Positions 37,561 to 46,565 of a stretch of 64,000 nt of DNA are shown here, one piece after another. Source of the DNA: Mesobacillus persicus (lineage in GTDB: Bacteria > Bacillota > Bacilli > Bacillales > Cytobacillaceae). Each line of letters begins with the position of its first letter. The stretch's first letter is position 1. Location of the stretch: positions 1 to 64,000 of the forward strand of contig NZ_FOBW01000002.1 in assembly GCF_900109925.1 (NCBI RefSeq), read 5' to 3'. The notes beneath the pieces are model-generated. The model saw nothing but the letters and a program-made list of their open reading frames with translations, was not told the DNA's origin and did not search any database. Made by a program: the position numbers and the translations under genes.

Positions 37561-38445
37561 CTAAAATCTTCTTTGAAACTTATTTCGGATTAAGATCGCG
37601 ATTGAATTCATTATGAACAAGACAAGTAGTAAAATTAAGATGGTTGCAGCTGCCAAATTCATATACTCTGATACCAACGCAGAATCGAGTGTCCAATAAT
37701 AAATCTGGACGGGAAGAATCGTAAACTTATCAAAGATTCCATCTGGTAGAGGAATTAGTAATGCCGGTATTCCGATAACTACAAGTGGCGCAGTCTCACC
37801 AATTGCCCGGGAAAGGGCTAATATCGTTCCCGTTAAAATTCCTGGTATAGAAGCTGGTAGGACTACATTTTTAATGGTTTGCCATTTAGTTGCACCCATC
37901 CCGTAGGAAGCTTCTCTTAGAAATTGTGGAACCGCTCGAATTGCTTCTTGCGCCGATACAACCACAACCGGTAGTACAAGAAGGGCCATCGTTAAACCAC
38001 CAGCTAAAACGATATTCCCCAAATCTAAACCTCTAACAAAAACTGTCAATCCCAAAAGACCAAAGACGACAGATGGAACTCCAGCTAAATTGGCAATATT
38101 GGTTTGAAACAGGGACTGTAACCGCCCCTTTTTAGCATACTCTTCCAGATAAATGGCAGTCCCGACACCTAATAGCATCGTGACAGGAGCAACAACAAGC
38201 ATTAACCAAAAGGTTCCAAGGATTGCCCCCATAATCCCTGCCCTCTCCGGCTCAGTAGATAACTTGTTTGTAATAAAATCAAAATTTATCCACCCTGCTC
38301 CATCTCGGAAAACTCGGTAAATAAGAATAACTAGAACAATTAGACCAAATAACGTAGCCAGAAGGAATAATGATTTTGCAAGCATATTAAGAAATAATCT
38401 TGAACCCATTTTTTTCTGAACTTGATTGTTATCAACGTATTTCAT
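37561..38445 (-). CDS. pstA: Phosphate ABC transporter permease PstA
   Basis: Inner-membrane permease subunit, 294 residues, about six transmembrane helices, with the coupling-helix EAA-type loop [25 protein letters not shown]. It follows pstC by 2 nt and precedes pstB by 20 nt. The GGAGG site is good. Confidence 0.97.
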   Translation of the reverse strand: MKYVDNNQVQKKMGSRLFLNMLAKSLFLLATLFGLIVLVILIYRVFRDGAGWINFDFITNKLSTEPERAGIMGAILGTFWLMLVVAPVTMLLGVGTAIYLEEYAKKGRLQSLFQTNIANLAGVPSVVFGLLGLTVFVRGLDLGNIVLAGGLTMALLVLPVVVVSAQEAIRAVPQFLREASYGMGATKWQTIKNVVLPASIPGILTGTILALSRAIGETAPLVVIGIPALLIPLPDGIFDKFTILPVQIYYWTLDSALVSEYMNLAAATILILLLVLFIMNSIAILIRNKFQRRF

Positions 38446-38447
38446 TT

Positions 38448-39395
38448 TTAATATTCCTCCCTATATTTGCGAGAAATATATTGCGCAATCATGTTCATAA
38501 TCAGCGTAAACACAAATAGTGTAAACGCAACAGCATATAAACTATGATATAAAGTCGTTCCAGCAGCCGCCTCACCACCAGTTACTTCAACTATATAAGC
38601 TGTCATGGTTTGCATAGATTGCGTAACATCAAAGGTAAAGTTTTTTGAACTGCCGCTCGCAATGGTAACAATCATCGTTTCGCCAATGGCACGAGAAATA
38701 CCTAACACAAAGGAAGCAATGATTCCAGAAATGGCTGCTGGTAAAACGACTTTCCAGGTCACTTCTAGCTTCGTTGAACCTAGGGCTAGTGCCCCTTCTC
38801 TCATTGCATTTGGCACTGAACTCATGGCATCCTCAGAGAGGGACGCCACCATTGGGATGATCATAATTCCCATTACAATACCAGGACTAAGAATATTCGT
38901 TGGTTCCAATCCTGGGATGAAGGATCTTAATAGCGGTGTAACAAAGGTAAAGGCAAAGAAACCATATACAATTGTTGGGATACCCGCAAGAATCTCCAGA
39001 ATAGGCTTTAAAATTTTTCGAGCTTTCTCCGACGCGTATTCACTTAAATAAATCGCCGTCATAAGACCAATAGGAATGGCGACAAGCATCGCGATTAGAG
39101 TAGATATAAGAGTACCGGTCAGCAGTGGCAACACACCAAAAACCGCGTGTTCTCCTAAAGGTTTTAACTCAGTGCCAGTAAAGAAGCTTATAATTGGTAC
39201 CTCTTGAAAAAAGAGCACTGTTTCGGTAATTAGCGTTAGCAGAATACCGACAGTTGTAAGAATTGATATAACAGCAATTCCTAAAAGGATTCCTGGAATC
39301 AGTTTTTCGACTGAATTTCCGATACTCTTTGTTTTTTTCTTTTCATCTATCAAATCACGGATTTTCATTTTGTTTTGATCCGCTGTCTTTTGCAA
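38448..39395 (-). CDS. pstC: Phosphate ABC transporter permease PstC
   Basis: Second permease subunit, 315 residues with six transmembrane helices, the family segments GIPTIVYGFFAF and the coupling loop EGALALGSTKLEVTWKVVLPAA. It starts at TTG 39395, 8 nt after AAAGGGG. It lies 109 bp after pstS, separated by a hairpin. Confidence 0.97.
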   Translation of the reverse strand: MQKTADQNKMKIRDLIDEKKKTKSIGNSVEKLIPGILLGIAVISILTTVGILLTLITETVLFFQEVPIISFFTGTELKPLGEHAVFGVLPLLTGTLISTLIAMLVAIPIGLMTAIYLSEYASEKARKILKPILEILAGIPTIVYGFFAFTFVTPLLRSFIPGLEPTNILSPGIVMGIMIIPMVASLSEDAMSSVPNAMREGALALGSTKLEVTWKVVLPAAISGIIASFVLGISRAIGETMIVTIASGSSKNFTFDVTQSMQTMTAYIVEVTGGEAAAGTTLYHSLYAVAFTLFVFTLIMNMIAQYISRKYREEY

Positions 39396-39456
39396 TTTTA
39401 TTAACCCCTTTAACCTTAATTATGAACCTAGAGGGAATAATCAATAAGAATAGCTA

Positions 39457-39484
39457 AAAGATGAGAAGAGTACACTTCTCATCC
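39457..39484 (-). terminator. Intercistronic hairpin between pstS and pstC
   Basis: On the minus strand GATGAGAAG/CTTCTCATC pair around a 6-nt loop, followed by TTTTAGC. The short T-run suggests partial termination or 3'-end protection that would leave pstS mRNA more abundant than the rest. Confidence 0.7.
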
Positions 39485-39504
39485 ATTAGACTGATTGAAG
39501 GTTA

Positions 39505-40461
39505 CTATTCACCTTTCAAGCCATTTAATGTGTCAACAGTGGCTTGAATTTCTTCTTCAGGAAGTGGTGCAAAACCAGTTTCTTGAGCAACTTCATTTGC
39601 ATTTTCCATTGTATAGATAGCATAATCTAACACCTGTGGTTTTTCTTTTGCATGGTTAACGTTTAGGTAACTGAATACCGGGCGAGTAAATTCTGCATAT
39701 TCTCCATCTTCAGCGATAGTTTCCACAGAAGGTTCTACTGGACCATTACCAAAATCAACATTAACAGCTGTTAGCTTATCGGTATTGCTCGCATAATATC
39801 CATATCCAAAGAATGCAATGGCGTTTTTGTCTTTGGAAACTAGATCAACAAGTACAGAATAATCTTGCTGAAGGTTAGCCCCTTCTACCATATCTTGCTC
39901 TCCAAGGATGTTTTCAAACATGAACTCGTATGTTCCATGATTTTCATTTGGTCCGTATGTTTTAATTTCTTCCTCAGGGAAGTCTGGGCGCACATCTGAC
40001 CACTTTTGCTTTCCACCACTCGCAAGGAAGATTTCAATGATTTCTTGTTGTGTTAATTCAGTAGCCCAATCGTTTTCTTTATTAATAACGAATGTTAAAC
40101 CATCCAAAGCAACCTTTAGTTCTTGTACTTCAGTTCCTAGCTCTTCAGCTTTAGCTAACTCTTCTTCTTTAATTGAACGTGAAGCATTGTTAAAGTCTGT
40201 CCCATCTTCTACTAAGAATTTCTGAAATCCTGCAGAGGTACCAGCACGACTAACTTCAACCGAAACATTCTCCTGGGCATTTGTCATATAATTTTCTGCC
40301 ATTTTAGCCATAAAAGGATAGACTGTACCAGAGCCGTCAATCACAACACTGCCTTCTAATTCCGCCCCACCCTCCGGTGAGTCATTGCCTCCACAAGCAG
40401 CCATAATCATCATAACTGAAGCCATTAATGTCATTAAGCTAAATTTTTTCAGACGTTTCAT
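39505..40461 (-). CDS. pstS: Phosphate-binding lipoprotein PstS
   Basis: Extracellular phosphate receptor, 318 residues. The signal peptide ends in a lipobox-like MAACGG, giving a lipidated Cys. The binding-site segments DGSGTVYPFMAKMAENY, SRAGTSAGFQKF and NHGTYEFMFEN are visible. First gene of the Pst operon, with Pho-box repeats upstream. An ATG with GGGGG upstream. Confidence 0.97.
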   Translation of the reverse strand: MKRLKKFSLMTLMASVMMIMAACGGNDSPEGGAELEGSVVIDGSGTVYPFMAKMAENYMTNAQENVSVEVSRAGTSAGFQKFLVEDGTDFNNASRSIKEEELAKAEELGTEVQELKVALDGLTFVINKENDWATELTQQEIIEIFLASGGKQKWSDVRPDFPEEEIKTYGPNENHGTYEFMFENILGEQDMVEGANLQQDYSVLVDLVSKDKNAIAFFGYGYYASNTDKLTAVNVDFGNGPVEPSVETIAEDGEYAEFTRPVFSYLNVNHAKEKPQVLDYAIYTMENANEVAQETGFAPLPEEEIQATVDTLNGLKGE

Positions 40462-40534
40462 TCCGTATTCCCCCTAAGAGATATCGTTTGTTTTGTCCTA
40501 CAAGTAACAGAATACAGACCTTTTTTTAATTCTG

Positions 40535-40562
40535 TTTAAATAGAATGTAAAGGTTTTGTAAA
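40535..40562 (-). promoter_or_regulatory. Pho box upstream of pstS
   Basis: On the minus strand three hexamers TTTACA, TTTACA and TTTAAA are spaced 11 bp start to start. This is the PhoP-binding pattern (TT-A/C/T-ACA repeats with about 5-bp spacers), 74 bp upstream of the pstS start. Confidence 0.8.
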
Positions 40563-40642
40563 TTCACATGAATTTTATGTATATCTGTCGAAAATCAGGA
40601 CCATAATCCATATATGATTTAATGGTTAGTATCACCTAAAAG

Positions 40643-40677
40643 CAAAAAAAAACTGCCCTATTGGACAGTTTTATTAC
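40643..40677 (-). terminator. Terminator after pbpA
   Basis: Stem AAAACTG(T)CC/GGGCAGTTTT with a 4-nt loop and a nine-T tail on the minus strand. Confidence 0.9.
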
Positions 40678-42803
40678 TATTCTTCTTCGGATTCACCATC
40701 GTTTGAAGGAGTATTGTTATTTTCAGTTTCTTCAGTCTGCCTAGCCTTTTTTATATCAAAATACGTATCTAGCACCCTACGCCCGATGACACTATTTGCC
40801 GTATGGCCACTGTTCCCTTCATATGCCCATGGAACCATTACTGCCATAGCTATTTCTGGATTATCGTATGGTGCATACCCTACAAGACTAAGGTTCATAA
40901 CACCTGGAGCCTCATTAAAGTTGCCACGCTCTGGTCCATCATAGAATGCTTGGGCAGTCCCTGTTTTACCTGCTGGTTTATAGCTTGCGCTTCCAAAGCT
41001 TCCATAAGCCGTTCCGCCAGAAACCTGCATAACTCGGCGGAACCCTTCCTGTACGCCTGCAATCCATTCAGGCTCAGCATCTACCTTATTAAGAACAACA
41101 GGCTCAAAAGTTTTTACCACTGGACCTATATCTTTATTATCCATGATTGGCTCACGAATCTCTCTAACAATCTGCGGTTTAATTCGATTACCACCATTAG
41201 CAATGGTTGAAACGTATTGCGCCAGCTGCATAGGGGTATAAGTATCATACTGACCAATAGCAAAATCAAGTAAGAGACCTGGGCCACGGTCAAACCCTTT
41301 AAATCCGGCCATTTCGTTCGGAAGATCAATTCCAGTCCTTATTCCAAGCCCAAATTGAGCAAATGAATTCCTAAATGTATCAAACGCTTTTGGGTTGATT
41401 GAAAGAGGTTGATTATACCGATATACTCCCTCGCCAACATTAATTGCGGTCCTATACATAAAGACGTTTGATGATACTTTAAGTGCATTTTTGTAATCAA
41501 GAGTACCTAAACCTGCTCTCCATGAGCTTTTAGGCTTTGTGTCTTTAATTACAATCGGAGTATCATGGAAGGTCGTACTTGGGACGATCGCGCCAGTATT
41601 TAAACCTGTTAGCACAGTTGCTCCTTTAACTGCTGAACCTACAGTGTAGGATGTGGAGATATTCCCTAGGGCAAAGTCTTTCATCTCCCTAACCCCTGTT
41701 TCTTTATCCTTTACAATTTGCTTACCCGCCATCGTTAATACTTCTCCTGTAAAAGGATCCATTAGAACCACAAAGGCTCGGTCTAAAAATCTAGTTCTTG
41801 GCTGCTGCTTTGCCTTAACTAACTCTTCTTCAATAATTTTCTCAACAGCAATTTGTAAATCCATATCTATTGTAAGGACCAGGTCTTTTCCTCTATTTCC
41901 TTCAGTAATTACCTCAGTATCAAGAACATTCCCTGCCTTATCGGTAATATTTTTCACTTTTGCCTTTTGCCCGTGTAGAACATCTTCATATTGAAGTTCT
42001 AAATAGCTTCTTCCAACTCGGTCATTTCGACTGTAATCTCTTGACAAATAATACTCTAAGCTTTCTCTTGGCAAACCCTCGTTGGAGTCAGTAATCCCAC
42101 CAAGAACCGATGATAACGTTGGCTTAAGAGGATACTCTCGGTCCCAATCTGTCGTTGTATCCACTCCTGGCAACTGTTCTAAGTTTTCACTAACAGCCGC
42201 ATACTCTTTAGCAGAAACTTCTTTTTTCACAATTTGTGGTGTAAGTGCATAACCACTATTGAACTCCCTAAAGATAGCTAAAATTTCTAAATCCTCATCA
42301 GTAAGTTGATCTAAATCCTTTTCTGTTATTCTTTCGAGTTGAAGGTCATAGATTGCCTTATCATCAAGCTCTTTTTCTTTATATAAATCCCACTCAGCTT
42401 CGGTTATTTTCTCTTTAGCACGCTCAGGATTTTTCAAGATCCAGTAGTCCTTTTTATCTCGTTCCCTTACAGCGTCTGTATCCTTGTATATCAGCTTTGC
42501 CAACCGTTCTGCTACCTTTAACATTTCCTCCGTGGAAGTTCCTTGACTTCTTGTATAAGTAATCGCGTCACTAGCTGTATTGTCAACAATCGTTGTCATA
42601 TTTCGATCAAACATTTTGCCACGAGGTACTGGACTGTTAACAGTTACATCCTCGGTCCGTTCGATTTCACGCTTATAATCTTCTCCATAGACAATTTGGA
42701 CAATCCCAAGTCTCAAAATTAACATCGAAAACAACATAAAGACTGCAAAAAACAATAAATTTAGCCTAAAGGAAACCTGTTTCGTTTTTTTCTTTTTCCC
42801 CAT
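40677..42803 (-). CDS. pbpA: Class B penicillin-binding protein (PBP2A type)
   Basis: Peptidoglycan transpeptidase for lateral-wall synthesis, 708 residues. One N-terminal transmembrane anchor (about 12-32), a dimerisation/pedestal domain with VPRGKMFDRN, then the transpeptidase domain: catalytic Ser in GSAVKGATV (SxxK), SSN in KVSSNVFMYR and KTG in AGKTGTAQAF. The acidic tail ends in many Glu. Position next to an MFS gene and sodA equals yqgF (pbpA) of B. subtilis. Confidence 0.96.
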   Translation of the reverse strand: MGKKKKTKQVSFRLNLLFFAVFMLFSMLILRLGIVQIVYGEDYKREIERTEDVTVNSPVPRGKMFDRNMTTIVDNTASDAITYTRSQGTSTEEMLKVAERLAKLIYKDTDAVRERDKKDYWILKNPERAKEKITEAEWDLYKEKELDDKAIYDLQLERITEKDLDQLTDEDLEILAIFREFNSGYALTPQIVKKEVSAKEYAAVSENLEQLPGVDTTTDWDREYPLKPTLSSVLGGITDSNEGLPRESLEYYLSRDYSRNDRVGRSYLELQYEDVLHGQKAKVKNITDKAGNVLDTEVITEGNRGKDLVLTIDMDLQIAVEKIIEEELVKAKQQPRTRFLDRAFVVLMDPFTGEVLTMAGKQIVKDKETGVREMKDFALGNISTSYTVGSAVKGATVLTGLNTGAIVPSTTFHDTPIVIKDTKPKSSWRAGLGTLDYKNALKVSSNVFMYRTAINVGEGVYRYNQPLSINPKAFDTFRNSFAQFGLGIRTGIDLPNEMAGFKGFDRGPGLLLDFAIGQYDTYTPMQLAQYVSTIANGGNRIKPQIVREIREPIMDNKDIGPVVKTFEPVVLNKVDAEPEWIAGVQEGFRRVMQVSGGTAYGSFGSASYKPAGKTGTAQAFYDGPERGNFNEAPGVMNLSLVGYAPYDNPEIAMAVMVPWAYEGNSGHTANSVIGRRVLDTYFDIKKARQTEETENNNTPSNDGESEEE

Positions 42804-42823
42804 CTTCCCCCCACCTTCCTTTT

Positions 42824-42862
42824 TAAAAAAGGGATACGATGCATGATTGCATACCCTTTATT
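42824..42862 (-). terminator. Terminator after the MFS gene
   Basis: On the minus strand AAAGGGTA/TATCCCTTT pair, with an inner imperfect GCAT repeat, followed by Ts. Confidence 0.8.
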
Positions 42863-42923
42863 TTAAAGGAAAAGCAGGGATATATCTATTGGAAATTTTA
42901 ATCCGAAACGTTTACCGCGAACT

Positions 42924-44141
42924 TTAGGTATAGGATAGCTTAATATGACGCACAAAGAAGTAAATGATCGTATGACCACTTCCAATGATTAGGAGTAAGA
43001 TAGGGATACTCTTCTCTTGATTGAACCAGTGGATAGCACCCAAGAATAACAGAATTGAAAGTATTCTCCCCATATTTAAGAACACTTCTTTTACCACTAT
43101 GTATTCTATTCTCATTTCGGCAGCCTTCCAGCCTCTACCGATGACATCATAGGTTAATGACGCATACGGAACGAGTAATAGTGGATAGGCAATTGCAATA
43201 ATTGCAGCATATATGAGAAGTTTAAAATAAGTTAAATCAAAAACAATTAAGAAGATAACTAAATAAAGCAGAATTCCTCCAACGAGAATGGCTTTTTTAC
43301 GCCATTCTTTTTTTAACATCCTAGAAACAAAAAAATAGGTTAAAAAAGCAATACCAGAATTAATAAGCCCAAATGTCCCTAATGCCATTTCGCTTCCAGT
43401 AGAGATAAAAACAAAGACAGAGATAATAAACGCAAATGTTCCTTCCCTAAGTCCTTGAAAAATGTGAGCATTTGTAACCATCCGCCAATTATCGCTATTT
43501 TTCCGTTCTTTCCAAATTCTTGTGAACCAGTACTTCCCTTCTGCAGGACGCCGCTTTAAATAGAAGCTTAAAAAGACAGCAACCGAAAACAATGCTAAGG
43601 AAATACCAAATATAATTGTATAGCCCGTGAACTTTTCCAACCTTGAAATAATAAAACCAGCTGCAAACGGACCAATCATTCCGCCAGCTGAGGATAGGAT
43701 TCCTAAAAAGCCATTGAAAAAGTCGCGAGTTTCTGGTTCGGTAATCTCAAAGGTTAGGACGTTAAAAGCTAACCAGTAAAACCCGTAGCCAATCCCAAGC
43801 ACCCCACCAAGAAGCAAGAGAAATTCTGATGCTCTTTCCCCTGCAAAAAGAACCGCAAGGTAAAAAGAGGCTAAAAAAATTACACCAATCCTTAACACAA
43901 TGACTCGGTCTATCTTTTTTGCCCATCGACCAGCTAAAATAAAAGTCACCAATTGCATCACAACAATTGACAGATTATAAAATCCAAGGTCAAGATATTC
44001 TCCAGATTGCTTCCATAAATAGATATTGACGAAAGTATTAGACAAAGCAACACTTAATGAATATAAGCCTCCGATCAACAGAAGAAGCGTTAAGTCTTTT
44101 GTTAGTTCCACATCACCTATTAGTTTTTTAACTTTACTCAT
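42924..44141 (-). CDS. yqgE: MFS transporter YqgE-like
   Basis: Polytopic protein of 405 residues with about 12 hydrophobic helices and the MFS loop GRWAKKIDR between helices 2 and 3. The substrate is unknown. ATG 44141, 8 nt after AAAAGGGGAG, is chosen; the ATG at 44198 lacks a site. Gene order matches yqgE between pbpA and sodA. Confidence 0.88.
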   Translation of the reverse strand: MSKVKKLIGDVELTKDLTLLLLIGGLYSLSVALSNTFVNIYLWKQSGEYLDLGFYNLSIVVMQLVTFILAGRWAKKIDRVIVLRIGVIFLASFYLAVLFAGERASEFLLLLGGVLGIGYGFYWLAFNVLTFEITEPETRDFFNGFLGILSSAGGMIGPFAAGFIISRLEKFTGYTIIFGISLALFSVAVFLSFYLKRRPAEGKYWFTRIWKERKNSDNWRMVTNAHIFQGLREGTFAFIISVFVFISTGSEMALGTFGLINSGIAFLTYFFVSRMLKKEWRKKAILVGGILLYLVIFLIVFDLTYFKLLIYAAIIAIAYPLLLVPYASLTYDVIGRGWKAAEMRIEYIVVKEVFLNMGRILSILLFLGAIHWFNQEKSIPILLLIIGSGHTIIYFFVRHIKLSYT

Positions 44142-44242
44142 TAAGAAACTCCCCTTTTCTTCTGTGTAGTTTCTATCAATCCACAATGACTTATTCATGA
44201 TTAAAGAAAGCAGTAAAGAAGCAGGGAATTAATTTTCTCCAT

Positions 44243-44278
44243 AAAAAAAAAAGACAGGCAAATTGCGCCTGTCTTTTC
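44243..44278 (-). terminator. Terminator after sodA
   Basis: Ten-base stem AAAGACAGGC/GCCTGTCTTT with a 7-nt loop and ten Ts on the minus strand. Confidence 0.93.
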
Positions 44279-44292
44279 GTCATTGTCCATTA

Positions 44293-44901
44293 TTATTTCG
44301 CAGCGTTGTAACGCTTGTTTACTTCATCCCAGTTTACTACGTTCCAGAATGCACCAATATAATCTGGTCTTCTGTTCTGGTAGTTTAGGTAGTAAGCATG
44401 CTCCCATACATCAAGACCAAGTACTGGAGTCTTACCTTCCATAAGTGGTGAATCTTGGTTTGGTGTGCTTGTTACTTCAATTTCTCCATTGTTTACTGCA
44501 AGCCAAGCCCAACCAGATCCAAAGCGAGTTGTTGCTGCTTTTGCAAATTCCTCTTTAAAAGCGTCAAAGCTTCCAAACTTCTTAGTGATTGCCTCAGCAA
44601 GTTCACCTGTAGGTTCTCCGCCACCATTTGGAGAAAGGATTTGCCAGAATAAAGAGTGGTTAGCATGTCCACCACCGTTATTGCGTACTGCTGTGCGTGC
44701 AGCCTCAGGAACGGCATCAAGGTTTGAGATAACTTCCTCTACTGATTTAGCTAGTAACTCCTCATTGCCAGCTAAAGCATTGTTTAGATTAGTTACATAA
44801 GTGTTATGGTGCTTAGTGTGATGAATGTTCATTGTTTCCTTATCGATGTGTGGTTCTAGTGCATCATATGCATAAGGTAATTGTGGTAATTCAAAAGCCA
44901 T
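44293..44901 (-). CDS. sodA: Superoxide dismutase (Mn)
   Basis: Cytosolic Mn/Fe superoxide dismutase of 202 residues. Metal ligands are His27 (MNIHHTKHH), the His in [10 protein letters not shown], and Asp/His in LDVWEHAYY. Start ATG 44901 gives [13 protein letters not shown], 7 nt after GGAGG; codons at 44910 overlap the ribosome site. The Mn preference is inferred from the Bacillus relatives. It is divergent from the Fnr-type gene. Confidence 0.97.
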   Translation of the reverse strand: MAFELPQLPYAYDALEPHIDKETMNIHHTKHHNTYVTNLNNALAGNEELLAKSVEEVISNLDAVPEAARTAVRNNGGGHANHSLFWQILSPNGGGEPTGELAEAITKKFGSFDAFKEEFAKAATTRFGSGWAWLAVNNGEIEVTSTPNQDSPLMEGKTPVLGLDVWEHAYYLNYQNRRPDYIGAFWNVVNWDEVNKRYNAAK

Positions 44902-44910
44902 ATTTAACAT

Positions 44911-45200
44911 CCTCCTATGTATCGTTTGATATCCTTAAGAATGTTTCTACTATCTTTAGTTTTCAGATATTAGAACCATTCTAAAAGGGCTCTAGCATTA
45001 GATTACCAAACAACGGTAATTGATTCAAATAAAACGCTTTATTTGAACCTAATAAAGTTTTCCCTTTATGCTTATTTTTATTCTTAAATGAGCGTAAAAC
45101 ACCAAAACGAATAGAATTCAAAAAATCGTCAATATTACACAATCCCCATTCTGTCAACGATTTATGTCGCATCTAACTACAACACCTTCCAATTACTGTA
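44911..45200. other. Intergenic region sodA/fnr
   Basis: About 290 bp without a supported gene. A 63-codon frame on the minus strand (44981-45172) has a weak GGAAGGTG site about 10 nt upstream, but no recognisable similarity. Confidence 0.4.
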
Positions 45201-45209
45201 AAACCACTA

Positions 45210-45238
45210 TTGACATAGTACCTACAATTCTTTTAAAT
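45210..45238 (+). promoter_or_regulatory. Candidate SigA promoter for fnr
   Basis: Perfect TTGACA (45210-45215), 17-bp spacer, then TTAAAT (45233-45238), 35 bp upstream of the start codon. Confidence 0.6.
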
Positions 45239-45273
45239 CAAAAGTGTAGAGGCTTTTTTAGGGAGTGATCCTC

Positions 45274-45966
45274 ATGGAGAAAAACATATCTTTATACAGC
45301 TTGTTATTGCAAAATTTCATAGATAAAGAGGCGATTCAAAAGGTCAAAGCCGGTACCATTCTTTTTCAGGAAGATGATCGGGTTGATTACATCTATCTCG
45401 TCCTAAACGGCACTATCTCGGTTGGACGGGTCCACATGAAGGGGAAAGAATTCATCATGAAGTTGCTGAATGGTGAGGAGATGATTATTGAATACGAATT
45501 GTTTAAACATAATCCTCGGTATCATTTTACAGCAAAAGTGATTACTGACTGTGAAATCATTATGATTAAGAGAGAAGCATTCGAGGATTTTGTTTTTAAC
45601 GACAAAACGGCCATGAATTCGCTTTTAAATTGGCTTAGTACCCGGTATTTAAAAGCCCAAATGAAATGCCAAGACTTAATCATGAATGGTAAAAAAGGTG
45701 GACTGTACTCTATACTCATTCGACTTTGTACTAGTTACGGAGTTAAAACAAACGAAGGAATTCTTATCGACCTTCCTCTAACCCATCAAGAGCTAGCTAA
45801 TTTAACTTTTGGAACGAGAGAAGTAATTCAGCGAATGTTAAAGGAACTCAGAGAACTCAACATTATATCTTATGACCAGCTTAAATTTACCGTAAAAGAT
45901 TTGAACTTTTTAAAAAGAGAAGTCGACTGCCAAAATTGTACCTTTGAAATTTGTGGCCTGAATTAA
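45274..45966 (+). CDS. fnr: Fnr-type oxygen-responsive regulator (Crp/Fnr family)
   Basis: A 230-residue regulator with a cyclic-nucleotide-binding-like N-terminal barrel, a long dimer helix and a C-terminal HTH (LTHQELANLTFGTREVIQRML). The tail CQNCTFEIC places Cys219, Cys222 and Cys227, the same C-x2-C-x4-C spacing as the [4Fe-4S] ligands of B. subtilis Fnr (Cys227/230/235). Oxygen sensing is therefore likely. ATG 45274 follows GGGAG; the GTG at 45265 overlaps it. Unlike B. subtilis, it is next to sodA rather than narK. Confidence 0.82.
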   Translation: MEKNISLYSLLLQNFIDKEAIQKVKAGTILFQEDDRVDYIYLVLNGTISVGRVHMKGKEFIMKLLNGEEMIIEYELFKHNPRYHFTAKVITDCEIIMIKREAFEDFVFNDKTAMNSLLNWLSTRYLKAQMKCQDLIMNGKKGGLYSILIRLCTSYGVKTNEGILIDLPLTHQELANLTFGTREVIQRMLKELRELNIISYDQLKFTVKDLNFLKREVDCQNCTFEICGLN

Positions 45967-45982
45967 AAATGTACTTGACTCT

Positions 45983-46012
45983 AAAAAAATCGTGCTATGC
46001 ACGATTTTTTTA
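45983..46012. terminator. Bidirectional terminator fnr/yqgC
   Basis: Stem AAAAAATCGTG/CACGATTTTTT with a 5-nt loop between convergent genes. Confidence 0.93.
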
Positions 46013-46489
46013 GATAGTAACAAAAAAGTAAACCACCATTACGATTTGAATAACCGCTTTCGTCACAACACTGCTTATAAAGCCAATAACGGAACCAAAC
46101 CCGATTTTTGCTGCCTCTTTGATTTTTCTTCTATTTATTATTAGTTCTGCTAAGAATGCTCCTGCAAAAGGCCCAATTATTATGCCGATAACAGGAATAA
46201 TAAATGGCCCAATTAACAAACCGATTGTACTTCCCCAAACACCAGCCTTAGACCCTCCATATTTTTTCACACCAATAATATTTGCAATATAGTCAGCTCC
46301 AAACAACAGAATGACAAATAAGGCTTGGACCGACCAAAATAACAAATTAAATGGTTCGAAAGAATAAAATACCCCGTAAAGTACGAATCCAGCGAGTAGA
46401 AAAACAACACTCGGTATAATTGGATAAATCAATCCTACAAATGCAACTACAAACAATAAAATGATGATGATCCAATACAAATAATCCAA
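46010..46489 (-). CDS. yqgC: DUF456 membrane protein YqgC
   Basis: A 159-residue hydrophobic protein of the DUF456 family with about four to five transmembrane helices and Gly-rich turns (GSKAGVWGSTIGLLIGPF, GPFAGAFLAELI). It starts at TTG 46489, 8 nt after AGGGA. Its function is unknown. Position near sodA matches yqgC. Confidence 0.9.
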   Translation of the reverse strand: MDYLYWIIIILLFVVAFVGLIYPIIPSVVFLLAGFVLYGVFYSFEPFNLLFWSVQALFVILLFGADYIANIIGVKKYGGSKAGVWGSTIGLLIGPFIIPVIGIIIGPFAGAFLAELIINRRKIKEAAKIGFGSVIGFISSVVTKAVIQIVMVVYFFVTI

Positions 46490-46526
46490 AATATCATCCC
46501 TTCAGAATAATAAAATTTCCTAAACA

Positions 46527-46560
46527 AAAATAAAAGCAAGGGAAGGCCCTTGCTTTATTT
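46527..46560 (-). terminator. Terminator after the Na/Pi cotransporter gene
   Basis: Stem AAAGCAAGGG/CCCTTGCTTT with a short loop and T-rich tail on the minus strand, just after the stop codon. Confidence 0.88.
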
Positions 46561-46565
46561 TACCA

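Noticed and set aside
44981-45172. 63-codon open frame (-) upstream of sodA
   Set aside because: Only a weak ribosome site, no recognisable family, and possible overlap with promoter sequence; it could still be a small gene.
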